Source: Streptomyces sp. NBC_00536 (GTDB lineage Bacteria > Actinomycetota > Actinomycetes > Streptomycetales > Streptomycetaceae). From it: a DNA stretch of 64,000 bases. The stretch is from positions 68,598-132,597 of the forward strand of contig NZ_CP107821.1 in NCBI RefSeq assembly GCF_036346295.1, in the 5' to 3' direction. This document shows, piece after piece, positions 7,648 to 15,287 of this stretch. Positions within the stretch are counted from its first letter, which is position 1. Every line of letters begins with the position of its first letter. The notes below the pieces were generated by a model. The model had not been told where the DNA came from, did no database searches, and saw only the letters and a list, made by a program, of their open reading frames with translations. A program made the position numbers and the translations under genes.

Positions 7648-9024
7648 ATGGACCGGGCGCGAAACGAGAAGTTGGCGCGAGTCATCGCACGCGCCGAGCT
7701 GAGCTATGAAGCAGTCGCCAAAGGGGTACAGGCCGTGGCAAATGCCTCTGGCAACAGCACCCTCCGTACCAGCAAGGGGACCGTCGGGTTCTGGGTCGGC
7801 GGCAAGCAGCCCAATCCGACGACGGCTCGGTACCTGTGCGAGTTCCTGTCGAGGAAGGTCGGCCAACCGCTAACCCTGCACGATCTCGGGTTCGATTCAG
7901 CTGATGCCCATTCCGGTGAAGCCAACTTGGGGCTTACCGTCGAAGACGACCCAGTGGAGACGCTGGGGCGGATTGGGAGAGCTGACATCGAGCGACGAGA
8001 TTTCTTGACGCGAGCCGCGTACTCCGTGGCCGCCGCCGCCTTGCCCCTCGGCGTAGCCAGCGAGGCGCAGGCGCGCACCGCCCGCGCGATTGCTGGGGGC
8101 GTGGCGGGAGCAGCTGAAGTTGCGGCCGTCCGTGACATGGTGGCCATGTTCACGGCCATCGATGAGCGCCATGGTGGACAGCACGGCCGCAGCACCGTTG
8201 TTCAGTACCTCACCGACGACGTGCGACGCCTGTGCCAATCGCGGTTCGAGAGCGACGAACTACGCAAGGAGATGTTCTCCGCCGCCGGATCGCTCGCCTA
8301 CCTCGCCGGATGGAAGGCGTACGACGCCAGCGAGCATGGGCTCGCCCAGCGCTACTACCTTCAGGCGCTCAGCCTCGCACGCCGTGCAGAGAACCAGGCA
8401 GACCAGGCATATGTCCTGCGGATCCTCGCCCACCACGGGATGGACAACGGGCGGCCAGAACACGTCCTCGGACTCGCCGACACTGCTCTGGAACTGAGCC
8501 GCGGGGTAGACCCGGCCACCGAGTCCCTGTTCGTCATCTGCCGGGCGCGTGCCCTTGCTGAGTCCGGCCGGCACGTCGAGGCGCGAAGAGAGGCCGAACG
8601 GGCCCGTGAACTCGCGCTGCGGGGAGAGACCGGCGAGATGGTGGGCTGGGCGACCATGTGGGGAATGCCCCTCGCAACCGTAGATTCCCACACGGCCAAG
8701 ATCTGTACCCGGCTGGGCGACCACGCCGCCGCCGAAGCCCACCACGCCGGTGCGCGTAAGCGCTACGCCTCCACCGAACACCAGCGCATCGCTGCCCTGT
8801 CAGCCGCTGCCGAGGGTGGTGCCCAGCTCAAGCAGGGACAGATCGAAGCGGCGTGCGCGACCTGGGACAGGGCACTCGACACCATGACCGGCATCCGATC
8901 ATCCCGAACCGTCAAGTCCGTACGCTCCATGCGCACCGACCTCGCACCGTTCCGGGCGCGTGGCGCCCGCTCGGCACTTGAGCTGGACGAGCGGGCTCGC
9001 ACGTGGCTACGCCAGGCGGTCTAA
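7648..9024 (+). CDS. XRE-like regulator with C-terminal TPR region
   Basis: A 458-residue protein of a type common in Streptomyces: an N-terminal helix-turn-helix-like domain (about 1-85, ARAELSYEAVAKGV) followed by a RRDFLTRAAYSVAAAALPLG stretch near 110-130 and a long helical C-terminal part with TPR-like repeats (YYLQALSLARRAENQADQAY, RARALAESGRHVEARREAE). Such proteins act as regulators of differentiation or accessory genes. No Shine-Dalgarno is present; the start is probably leaderless. Divergent from the DUF6415-like cluster. Confidence 0.82.
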   Translation: MDRARNEKLARVIARAELSYEAVAKGVQAVANASGNSTLRTSKGTVGFWVGGKQPNPTTARYLCEFLSRKVGQPLTLHDLGFDSADAHSGEANLGLTVEDDPVETLGRIGRADIERRDFLTRAAYSVAAAALPLGVASEAQARTARAIAGGVAGAAEVAAVRDMVAMFTAIDERHGGQHGRSTVVQYLTDDVRRLCQSRFESDELRKEMFSAAGSLAYLAGWKAYDASEHGLAQRYYLQALSLARRAENQADQAYVLRILAHHGMDNGRPEHVLGLADTALELSRGVDPATESLFVICRARALAESGRHVEARREAERARELALRGETGEMVGWATMWGMPLATVDSHTAKICTRLGDHAAAEAHHAGARKRYASTEHQRIAALSAAAEGGAQLKQGQIEAACATWDRALDTMTGIRSSRTVKSVRSMRTDLAPFRARGARSALELDERARTWLRQAV

Positions 9025-9067
9025 CCGTTCGGCAGCCGAGTGGTGCAAGGGCAGCCGCGGTTGATGG

Positions 9068-10318
9068 TTACTGTCCAGTGCTGTTACCGGCCTGCGGTTC
9101 CGTGGGAACGGCGGCATGCCGGGCCTCAGCGACGGCTGCGTGGGCCGGGCCGCCGTACAGCGGCACGTTGGCGAGCGGGTCCCGGGCACCGCGGCCGTGC
9201 CGGCGGTCGTACCGCGTATCGGCGGTGTGCGACTCCTCATGCCACCGGCCTGCGATGTTGCGGTCGAGCAGGGGGACACCAGCCTCGATCATGTCGGTGT
9301 TGGCGCCAGCCCGCCATCCGTGGGACGTGACCTTCTTCCCGTCGATGTACGGGACGCCGGCGCGCTCGGCGAGCTCCTGGAGCCGGGCGTCCAGGGACCC
9401 GGGCCGCATGCGGACTCCCCGTTCGCGGTCGGCCGGGTACTTCCGCAGCGCGCCCTTGACGGTGAGGGCGCGGAAAACCGGCAGGTGCGCTGCATCGGCA
9501 TCCAGTTCCCGAAGGACACCCAACCAGGCACGGGCCCGCCGCACCAACTGGAGGTCTTCCCGATCTTCGAGAAACCGGCCGGAGCCCTTGCCGGACTGGT
9601 CAGTCTTCGACGTGGCGGTGACGACGTGCAGGCCGGTGTCGTAGACCTTGATGCGCCCACGGAGCAGGTCGGTGAGTTCGGACTCCCGGTGGAGGTTGCA
9701 GTAGGCGAGCGCGGCCAGGAAGGCGTCCCGCTTGCCGATGTTCGTGGACTCGTCGATCGCGGCGATGATGCGCAGGTTGTACTCGATCGTGACGGCCGGG
9801 GCCCGCCTGACCTCGCCGCCGGCCTTGGCCCACTCCTTCCTCCAGACGCGCAGGCGACCCTTGAACCGGCTCGGATCGGGACGGAGGTCGACGGGTTGCC
9901 AGTTCCAGATCCGGGACATGAACTGCCCGACGCTGTCGGGCTTGTACTCGCCCGCCTTGCCCCTGCGGATCAGGTGCAGGCCGTAGGAGGTGTACGTCGC
10001 GGTCGTGCAGGGATGCGCGAGCCGGGGCGGCTCCTGGGCTGCGCACCACGCCTCGAAGGCCTTGGTGGTGGAGTCGCGATTGGTGATGGTGTTCTGGGCG
10101 AGGTCGGGCTCCTCCAGGTCGGCGATGTCCTCCTCGGACAGTCGGAAGTCCTCGTCCCTCCAGGCCGGCTGTTCGTCGGCCAGCGGAGGGAGCTGCCCGG
10201 GGCCGAGCATCGTGTGCTGCGTGACCACGTACCGCGGGCTCGGCCGGTCGGCCAGCGGTCGGACGACGATGTCGCCTTCGACCAGCTCGGCATTGATGAC
10301 CTCCACGTCCGTGCTCAT
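9068..10318 (-). CDS. tyrosine recombinase/integrase
   Basis: A 416-residue recombinase with a complete catalytic set: R211 (HRESEL), K238 (ATSKTDQSG), H333 and R336 (SHGWRAG), W359/H360 (GRWHEE) and nucleophile Y370 (TRYDRR). The N-terminal 180 residues include a core-binding-like domain. It catalyses site-specific strand exchange, so it could integrate or resolve this element. No att site could be identified without a comparison genome. It overlaps the DUF6221-like gene by 4 nt and ends the leftward block 11858-9068. Confidence 0.9.
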   Translation of the reverse strand: MSTDVEVINAELVEGDIVVRPLADRPSPRYVVTQHTMLGPGQLPPLADEQPAWRDEDFRLSEEDIADLEEPDLAQNTITNRDSTTKAFEAWCAAQEPPRLAHPCTTATYTSYGLHLIRRGKAGEYKPDSVGQFMSRIWNWQPVDLRPDPSRFKGRLRVWRKEWAKAGGEVRRAPAVTIEYNLRIIAAIDESTNIGKRDAFLAALAYCNLHRESELTDLLRGRIKVYDTGLHVVTATSKTDQSGKGSGRFLEDREDLQLVRRARAWLGVLRELDADAAHLPVFRALTVKGALRKYPADRERGVRMRPGSLDARLQELAERAGVPYIDGKKVTSHGWRAGANTDMIEAGVPLLDRNIAGRWHEESHTADTRYDRRHGRGARDPLANVPLYGGPAHAAVAEARHAAVPTEPQAGNSTGQ

Positions 10319-10713
10319 GGCGCCTCCGGGGTGCGTACAGGGTGGTCGGGGTGGTCGTGGAACGGCTCCGCAAACTGGCGGACGATGGCGAGGAGCTGAG
10401 GGGGGATCGCGGTGCCGAGGACCTCGCAGTAGTCGAGGAGCTGTTCCTTCGCGTCCAGGTCTTCGAGGACGCGGCCGGGCTGGTGGCTGAGGATGTGGCG
10501 GGTGAGCTCATGGTCGGCCTTGACGCCGCGGCCGGTCAGGACGGAGACGACGAGCCGGCCAGCCGCCTCGACGCCGAAGCGCCGGGCGCCGGGCTCGGTC
10601 GGGTCCCACCAACCGTCGGCGGCCGCCGCGTGGGCAAGACGCTTCTCCTCCTCAACTCGGGCACGGAGAAAGGCGATCCAGCCCACGGGCGACGTCACGG
10701 TTTCGCTCTCCAT
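10315..10713 (-). CDS. DUF6221-like protein
   Basis: A 132-residue protein with the DUF6221 pattern: WIAFLRARVEEEKRLAHAAA near the start, VLEDLDAKEQLLDYCE in the middle and a C-terminal FHDHPDHP. The family is abundant in Streptomyces phages and plasmids and has no known function. The start at 10713 is preferred because the longer frame to 10791 would run through the upstream gene; the ribosome site is weak. Confidence 0.75.
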   Translation of the reverse strand: MESETVTSPVGWIAFLRARVEEEKRLAHAAAADGWWDPTEPGARRFGVEAAGRLVVSVLTGRGVKADHELTRHILSHQPGRVLEDLDAKEQLLDYCEVLGTAIPPQLLAIVRQFAEPFHDHPDHPVRTPEAP

Positions 10714-10750
10714 CTTCCGAACTTCAGTCACTTCAGTCACTGTCTGGCCG

Positions 10751-11014
10751 TCACGGGCGGATGCCGCAGCTCTCCAGGAAGTCTTCGTCATACACGCGGC
10801 CCGCAGCCTCGTACAGCCAGCTGCTCCACTGCTCAGTGGTCCGGATGGTGCCCTCCAGGGCGGCCGCTACGAACACCCGCTCGGTGAGGTTCGCAGCCTT
10901 CTCCGGGTTGCCGGTGCGCCCGGTCAGGAGCCCCAGGATCGGCCCGTAGGCCATCTCGAACAGCTGCTCCAGGTGAGAGCGCAGCGCGTCGCGCTCAGGG
11001 GTGACGCCAGACAT
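10751..11014 (-). CDS. small hypothetical protein
   Basis: An 87-residue acidic helical protein (LRSHLEQLFEMAYGPILG, then WSSWLYEAAGRVYDEDFLE). GGGAGTC stands before the ATG, and the start overlaps the upstream stop (TGATG). Not recognised. Member of the leftward recombinase operon. Confidence 0.72.
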   Translation of the reverse strand: MSGVTPERDALRSHLEQLFEMAYGPILGLLTGRTGNPEKAANLTERVFVAAALEGTIRTTEQWSSWLYEAAGRVYDEDFLESCGIRP

Positions 11015-11379
11015 CAGTGACTCCCGTCCGACGCATCCGCCGGAGCGCCGCCGGGGAAGTCCGGGTGCCGCTCCCAGCGGTCCGCCTCGTTGCGCATCCA
11101 CTCCAGCTTGCGCACTGCGCCGACGATGTCCGCATGCTCCAGGAACGCCTCGGCGGCCCCCATTGCGTACCCCAGGGACTCGTGGAAGAGCGGATTCACG
11201 ACCGGTGTCTCTGCCGCCCGCGCTCTCAAGAAGCCGTGCCAGAGGCCCAGTTGGGCGATCATCTCGGCATGGGCGTCGATGCTCGGGCCCGTGGGCGGTG
11301 AGACCGGCGGGGGAGTGGCGGGAGCCGTCGTCGGCTCCGGCCGCTCGCCGCGGGGGCTGTATCCGCGCGTGTGCGTCAC
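11014..11379 (-). CDS. hypothetical helical protein
   Basis: A 121-residue protein with a GTG start overlapping the upstream stop (GTGA). A Pro-rich N-terminal third is followed by helices (AHAEMIAQLGLWHGFLRARA, GYAMGAAEAFLEHADIVGA). Not recognised. Its coupling on both sides shows it is a genuine gene of the leftward operon. Confidence 0.7.
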   Translation of the reverse strand: MTHTRGYSPRGERPEPTTAPATPPPVSPPTGPSIDAHAEMIAQLGLWHGFLRARAAETPVVNPLFHESLGYAMGAAEAFLEHADIVGAVRKLEWMRNEADRWERHPDFPGGAPADASDGSH

Positions 11380-11858
11380 GAGCGGTCCCCCGGCTTGACT
11401 GCGCCGTCGACCGAGGAGTCGGCGGCCGGGCCGGTGGGCTCCACGGCGATACCCTCGGTGCCGGCGGTGGAGGTCTTGCCGGTGCCGCCGCGGGTGACCC
11501 ACCCGTTGATGCTCGGCTGCGGGTCGAAGTCGATCGTCAGCGGCACGTGCCGCGCGGCGGCCGCGAACGACGCCGACCACTGCTCGGTGTCGGCCGGTTC
11601 CGGCAGGCTGTTCGGCACCGGCTTCATGATCGCGTACACCTGCTCGGGGCGCTCGACGTGCCCGAGGTGGCTCAGCCGGTCGCCCGGGGATACCGGTTGC
11701 TGCTGTCGCGCGATGCGCCCGTCGCGCTGCTCCGGCTCGGCCGGTCGCCAGGTCGCCAGCGGGTGCTCCCACTCGCTCGCCCGGTCGGCGCTCATGCCCC
11801 TGCCCCGCGACTGCTCTCCGCCGTCATGCTCACCCTGGCCGTGCTCGTTCTCGGTCAC
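11376..11858 (-). CDS. hypothetical protein
   Basis: A 160-residue protein, first gene of the leftward operon that ends with the tyrosine recombinase. GGGGA precedes the GTG start. It has a polar N-terminus and a central VPLTIDFDPQPSINGWVTRG. No recognised domain. An 11 bp inverted repeat 22 nt upstream probably controls it. Confidence 0.66.
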   Translation of the reverse strand: MTENEHGQGEHDGGEQSRGRGMSADRASEWEHPLATWRPAEPEQRDGRIARQQQPVSPGDRLSHLGHVERPEQVYAIMKPVPNSLPEPADTEQWSASFAAAARHVPLTIDFDPQPSINGWVTRGGTGKTSTAGTEGIAVEPTGPAADSSVDGAVKPGDRS

Positions 11859-11879
11859 GCGTTCCCCGCCCCAGTAGGT

Positions 11880-11907
11880 ACCGGTTATTCAAAATAGAAT
11901 AACCGGT
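11880..11907. promoter_or_regulatory. inverted-repeat operator candidate
   Basis: ACCGGTTATTC (11880-11890) and its exact complement GAATAACCGGT (11897-11907) are separated by 6 nt. The AT-rich centre contrasts with the surroundings. It lies between the leftward operon start (11858) and the rightward gene at 12062, so a repressor bound here could control one or both directions. Confidence 0.55.
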
Positions 11908-12061
11908 AAGGCGAACCTAACCAGTCGTCAGGGCCCCTTCGAGGGCGCGGGAGTTCACTCAGAGGGGTGTTCTCGGCCGCGCGAAGTGATTCACCCGCAG
12001 ACCCACCCTATGATCTAGGTCTCTCACAGTTCACAGGGTGAGCTCTGTCGGAAGGAACGAG

Positions 12062-12475
12062 ATGCCGATCACGATCAAAGGGTCACCGGAGTTCGAGGCG
12101 AAGCTGCTCGCCCTCGTCGCCGAACACCTGGACGGCCTGACCATCGAGCAGCACGCCGAGTGGACGGTGGAGCGCGCGGCCGCGTTCCACCGCCTGGCCA
12201 CCCCCACCGCCCGCACGCTCATCAACGACGTCCTCGCGGGCGGCGGGTACCGGGCGGCCGCCGACCTGCGCGACATGGGCCGCGACCTCGCTGGGCCCTC
12301 CATCGCCCTGACCAAGACCCTCACCGCAGGCGCCCGCGACGGCCTGTGGCCGGCGAACATGCCCGCCCCCATCACCCCGGAGTACGACCGCGAGAAGCCC
12401 TCACACAAGAAGGTTCAGGGCTACCGGATGGACCCCGCCCTGGTCCCGCTGTTCACCACGGCGACGGAGGCGTGA
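12062..12475 (+). CDS. hypothetical protein
   Basis: A 137-residue protein, not recognised. GGAAGG precedes the ATG; a TATGAT box at 12009-12014 is a good -10 element. A helical middle (EWTVERAAAFHRLATPTART) is followed by a basic C-terminus ending PLFTTATEA. First gene of the rightward set leading to rusA and the transfer gene. Confidence 0.7.
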   Translation: MPITIKGSPEFEAKLLALVAEHLDGLTIEQHAEWTVERAAAFHRLATPTARTLINDVLAGGGYRAAADLRDMGRDLAGPSIALTKTLTAGARDGLWPANMPAPITPEYDREKPSHKKVQGYRMDPALVPLFTTATEA

Positions 12476-12477
12476 GC

Positions 12478-12930
12478 ATGCACGACGACGTCCTGGCCGT
12501 CCACGAATACGAGACGCAGCAGTTCACCCCCGCCGAGCTGGAGGCCATCGCCCGATACCGCGAGGCCACCGCCGGGATCCCCGACACGTTCGACGGCTTC
12601 GACCTCGCGCATGTGCACTGGCACGTCAGCGAGTTCGGGCCCACTCAGACGTACCCGATGATCCGATCCCTCGCGACGACACTGGGGAACTGGTACCTCG
12701 CGCTCGACGCCGCGATCGGCGACCTGCTGACCTGCACGACGGAGTCCAGCACGTACAGCACGGCGGCCGCACGCTTCCTGAAGGCCGAAAGCGAGACCTA
12801 CCACCAGGTCCGGCAGGACTTCGAGCACACCGTCACCGTCTGGTCCCTCGGACTGGACACCAGCGCGACGGGGGACTACCCGCCGGCCACCCGCACCCTG
12901 AACCTGCCCGGCCAGAGCCTCGAACCGTAG
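12478..12930 (+). CDS. hypothetical protein
   Basis: A 150-residue protein starting 2 nt after the previous stop. It is acidic and helical (FTPAELEAIARYREATAGIP, YSTAAARFLKAESETYHQV). No recognised domain. Probably cotranscribed with the gene at 12062. Confidence 0.72.
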   Translation: MHDDVLAVHEYETQQFTPAELEAIARYREATAGIPDTFDGFDLAHVHWHVSEFGPTQTYPMIRSLATTLGNWYLALDAAIGDLLTCTTESSTYSTAAARFLKAESETYHQVRQDFEHTVTVWSLGLDTSATGDYPPATRTLNLPGQSLEP

Positions 12931-12960
12931 GCTCCTCACACTTTCACCAAGGCCAGGGGT

Positions 12961-12994
12961 CACGAGCACGCCCCGAGCCCGCAACGCTCCGAAA
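12961..12994 (+). promoter_or_regulatory. leader module, partial copy (CACGAGCA and CAACGCTCCGAA boxes)
   Basis: CACGAGCA (12961-12968) and CAACGCTCCGAAA (12982-12994) stand just before the Shine-Dalgarno of the gene at 13008. The same two boxes occur with similar spacing in the leaders at 15116, 42.0, 46.8, 47.9, 48.1 and 55.9 kb. GAGC and GCTC in the boxes can pair. A TAGGCT box overlapping the previous stop codon could be the -10. Confidence 0.55.
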
Positions 12995-13007
12995 GGACTG
13001 CACCACC

Positions 13008-13283
13008 ATGCAGCACTACACCGAGGATCCGCTGATGGACGGCCCTCGCCGCGAACACCGTCTCCTGCTGGAGCCGGTCGGCACGACGAGGTCCCTGTTC
13101 GGCGCGGAGGCGGCCCTGTTCGCCGCGGCCTGTTCCGCCGGGGACTGGATGGACCCGAGCCGGTACGACAGGGACGGCCACTTCGAGGGCTTTGACCTGC
13201 ACATGCAGGCCCTACAGCAGCAGCTCCGCGAGACCGAAGCCCCTGGAGAAGCACACCATGACCGCCCCGACCTGGAGGCATGA
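13008..13283 (+). CDS. small hypothetical protein
   Basis: A 91-residue protein with GAAAGGA before its ATG and the conserved leader boxes upstream. It contains REHRLLLEPVGTTRSLFGAE and a polar C-terminus that overlaps the start of rusA by 26 nt. Not recognised. Confidence 0.68.
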   Translation: MQHYTEDPLMDGPRREHRLLLEPVGTTRSLFGAEAALFAAACSAGDWMDPSRYDRDGHFEGFDLHMQALQQQLRETEAPGEAHHDRPDLEA

Positions 13284-13845
13284 CGTGGTGATCCGCATCA
13301 GCGCAAGGGAGGCCGCGCGCTACCCCGGCCTCCGAGCGCGGCTCGGTGCCGGGGCTACTGCCGTGACGCACCCGGCAATGGGGCGCCGTACCGCTGCCAG
13401 CCTGAGCAGCACCACGACCTACGTCGAGTGGGATATGGACGCCGAGGTCGGCGGGGCGCCCCACTGGGTGCTGAACCTGCCGGACATGGAGTTGATCAAC
13501 GCGAACGAGGTGCGACGCTGGCACTGGTCGAGGGAGCGGAAGGCCGCGGCCGCGATCCGGGAAGCCACAGCAGTGCTCGCGCGTACCGCCGCGATCCCGC
13601 AGCTGACCCAGGCCCGCGTGCTGTACGTCGTGCGCCCGAAGGCGCGCACCCGCGTCTTCGACCCGTCGAACTGGGCGCTGTCGGCGAAAGCCGCCGTGGA
13701 CGGTTTGGCCGACGCAGGGGTGTTCGAGGACGACAACGCGAGCATCGTCACCGGCGTCGACCCGAGAGCAGGCGAGCGCCAGAACGGCGCCCGCATCAGG
13801 ATGTCGCTGGTCATCGTGGACCAGGGGAGAGGGGAAGGCCTGTGA
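13258..13845 (+). CDS. rusA: RusA-family Holliday junction resolvase
   Basis: A 195-residue protein with the RusA pattern: LINANEVRRWHWSRERK, then RVFDPSNWALSAKAAVDGL near 130-150 and FEDDNASIVTGV near 155, carrying the acidic residues (Asp in DPSN and DDN) that bind Mg2+ in RusA. RusA cuts four-way DNA junctions and is mostly encoded by phages and mobile elements, where it helps recombination-dependent replication or packaging. It overlaps both neighbours, so it is in one operon with 13008 and 13842. Confidence 0.85.
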   Translation: MTAPTWRHDVVIRISAREAARYPGLRARLGAGATAVTHPAMGRRTAASLSSTTTYVEWDMDAEVGGAPHWVLNLPDMELINANEVRRWHWSRERKAAAAIREATAVLARTAAIPQLTQARVLYVVRPKARTRVFDPSNWALSAKAAVDGLADAGVFEDDNASIVTGVDPRAGERQNGARIRMSLVIVDQGRGEGL

Positions 13846-14438
13846 AGGCGATGGAACGGCGGCCGGCGCCGCAGAGCATCAGCGCGGACGGGGAGCCCGT
13901 CGCGCACGGAGCACCGGCGCTCTACAGGGGGCAGCTCGCCGCGAGCTCTCGGGACGCAACGTACCTGTCGTCTCCGAACGTGCACGGCGACAAGTCGAGC
14001 CACGTCGCGGTGTTCACCGAGCGGTACCTCGTGGGTGGCGGCATGCACGGGATCGGGGCCGCGTGCGACCCCGTCCACATCCTCATGGACACCGGCGCGG
14101 CCGTCGGAGCGCACGAGATCACCCCCGGCGCCCGCTGCCGACGCCCGGCTTGCAGAAGCCTGTACGCGACGGCGGACCGGCAGGACTCCGACCTGGACCA
14201 CATCCGGGCCTACTACGGGCTGGCCGCCCGCATCGGCATCACCGTCGCGCTGGGCCTCCGTGTTCGGCATCACGATCGGCCCGGCACCATCATCGACACC
14301 GCGGGCCAGTACCTCGTTGTGCGCCTGGACGACGAGACCGTACCGGTGACGGTCCACGCCACCTCGGGGATGGAGTACGAGGGTCCGGACGGCTGGGTGC
14401 GAGCGGTCCCGCTGCCGGATCCGTCCGCCGCGGTGTAA
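13842..14438 (+). CDS. hypothetical protein
   Basis: A 198-residue protein with GTG start overlapping the rusA stop (GTGA), behind GGGGAAGG. A CRRPACRSLYA pair may bind metal; the C-terminal GTIIDTAGQYLVVRLDDE suggests a small beta-barrel (SH3-like). Function unknown. The stop codon lies inside the -35 box of the ECF-like promoter at 14434. Confidence 0.72.
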   Translation: MKAMERRPAPQSISADGEPVAHGAPALYRGQLAASSRDATYLSSPNVHGDKSSHVAVFTERYLVGGGMHGIGAACDPVHILMDTGAAVGAHEITPGARCRRPACRSLYATADRQDSDLDHIRAYYGLAARIGITVALGLRVRHHDRPGTIIDTAGQYLVVRLDDETVPVTVHATSGMEYEGPDGWVRAVPLPDPSAAV

Positions 14439-14462
14439 CGAATCCGGGGCCCGCTCCGTCTA
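14434..14462 (+). promoter_or_regulatory. ECF-like promoter, copy 1
   Basis: TGTAACG (14434-14440), a 16 nt spacer ending in CTC, and CGTCTA (14457-14462). The same arrangement occurs on the minus strand at 24509, 31231 and 38105. The -35 GTAAC and -10 CGTC resemble promoters of ECF sigma factors such as BldN. It should drive the Cys-rich gene at 14539. Confidence 0.65.
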
Positions 14463-14468
14463 TCCCGT

Positions 14469-14524
14469 GCACAGCCCCCTGCGTCGGCGCCCGCCGACCT
14501 CGATCTTCAGGCAGGGGGCTGTGC
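14469..14524 (+). promoter_or_regulatory. folded 5' leader (nested inverted repeats)
   Basis: GCACAGCCCCCTGC (14469-14482) pairs exactly with 14511-14524, enclosing a second perfect stem GTCGGCG/CGCCGAC (14483-14489/14492-14498). It starts about 7 nt after the ECF-like -10 box and ends just before the GGGGGAG ribosome site of 14539. It could control translation or act as an attenuator. Confidence 0.6.
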
Positions 14525-14538
14525 CCTGGGGGAGAGAC

Positions 14539-14799
14539 ATGAGCACAATCACCATCCCGAGCCGCGTCGACCTGCTCCGCGAGGCATCCCTGACGATCTG
14601 TGGGCGCCGCGAAGGGAAGACGAAGGCCTGCAACTCGTGCCTGCGGAAGGCCGACGCGGCCGTACGCCTGGCCCGCGGTGCCGAACAGAACCGCGACCTG
14701 ACGTCGCGCCTCGCGGACATCATCTGCGGTTCCGCTGGCCAGCCCTGCGGAACCTGCTGGGACAAGGCCACCACCCTGCTGCTGGAGCTCCGCGGATGA
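14539..14799 (+). CDS. small CxxC protein
   Basis: An 86-residue protein with two Cys pairs (KACNSCLRKA and QPCGTCWDKA) plus single Cys at ITICGRREG and DIICGS, giving a probable zinc-binding fold of two similar halves. Behind a strong Shine-Dalgarno and the folded leader. The ATGA overlap couples it to 14796. Not recognised beyond the zinc-ribbon look. Confidence 0.75.
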   Translation: MSTITIPSRVDLLREASLTICGRREGKTKACNSCLRKADAAVRLARGAEQNRDLTSRLADIICGSAGQPCGTCWDKATTLLLELRG

Positions 14800-15065
14800 G
14801 CAGCAGCTCGTTTCCCACCCTGCTGATCGTGGCCGAGGTCATGCACAACGGCCGGATGTGGCGCAGCCAGGCGGGGATGGACCCGGTCCACTGGAACGCC
14901 TTCCCGGACCTTCGCAGCATGAAGGTCGGCTACGTGATGCACCATCTCCAGTCGCGTCTCGGCCCCGTGGAGGAGTCGGACGTCCGGGTGTTCCTGTGGG
15001 ACGGAAAGCGTGAGACACCCCTGCCCCAAGATCTTTTCTCGGTGTCTGCTGATCAGCGCCGGTAG
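14796..15065 (+). CDS. small hypothetical protein
   Basis: An 89-residue protein, start overlapping the previous stop by 4 nt. Features: FPTLLIVAEVMHNGRMWRSQ and VHWNAFPDLRSMKVGYVMHH. Not recognised. A TAGTCT box overlapping its stop codon may be the -10 of the next transcript. Confidence 0.7.
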   Translation: MSSSSFPTLLIVAEVMHNGRMWRSQAGMDPVHWNAFPDLRSMKVGYVMHHLQSRLGPVEESDVRVFLWDGKRETPLPQDLFSVSADQRR

Positions 15066-15115
15066 TCTGGCCCCATAACCGCATACCGGGTCTCGGCCCG
15101 GACCCCTGCTGTGGC

Positions 15116-15150
15116 GCACGAGCAAGCGCCCCGGCTTCAACGCTCCGAAC
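15116..15150 (+). promoter_or_regulatory. leader module, partial copy ahead of the transfer gene
   Basis: GCACGAGCAAGC (15116-15127) and CAACGCTCCGAAC (15138-15150) repeat the two leader boxes seen ahead of six other transcription units. Here they precede a strong AGGAGG and a 16-codon frame. GAGCAAGC and the downstream GGCTT/GCTC can form a short double stem. Confidence 0.6.
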
Positions 15151-15170
15151 CCCACCAGGAGGGCATATCC

Positions 15171-15221
15171 ATGCCTTGGCTCCTCGCCTTCTCCGGTACC
15201 AGCGTCTCCGTCCTGATGTGA
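15171..15221 (+). CDS. possible leader peptide of the transfer gene
   Basis: A 16-codon frame (MPWLLAFSGTSVSVLM) behind AGGAGG at 8 nt spacing. Its stop codon lies within the first arm of the stem at 15218. The arrangement of a short translated frame ending in an RNA stem ahead of a large gene is typical of translational or transcriptional attenuation. It may also be a small hydrophobic peptide in its own right. Confidence 0.45.
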   Translation: MPWLLAFSGTSVSVLM

Positions 15222-15271
15222 CGTGACGAACCCCTGACCTGGGGTTCCTTCCCGCACCCACGTCACGTCAC
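15218..15271 (+). promoter_or_regulatory. two-tier stem-loop ahead of the transfer gene
   Basis: GTGACGTGACG (15218-15228) is perfectly complementary to 15261-15271. An inner hairpin AACCCC/GGGGTT occupies 15229-15246. The structure ends 16 nt before the GTG of the FtsK gene, leaving the AGGAG site just outside. It could be an attenuator or hold the leader for coupling with the 16-codon frame. Confidence 0.6.
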
Positions 15272-15287
15272 TTCCCAGGAGACTGCT

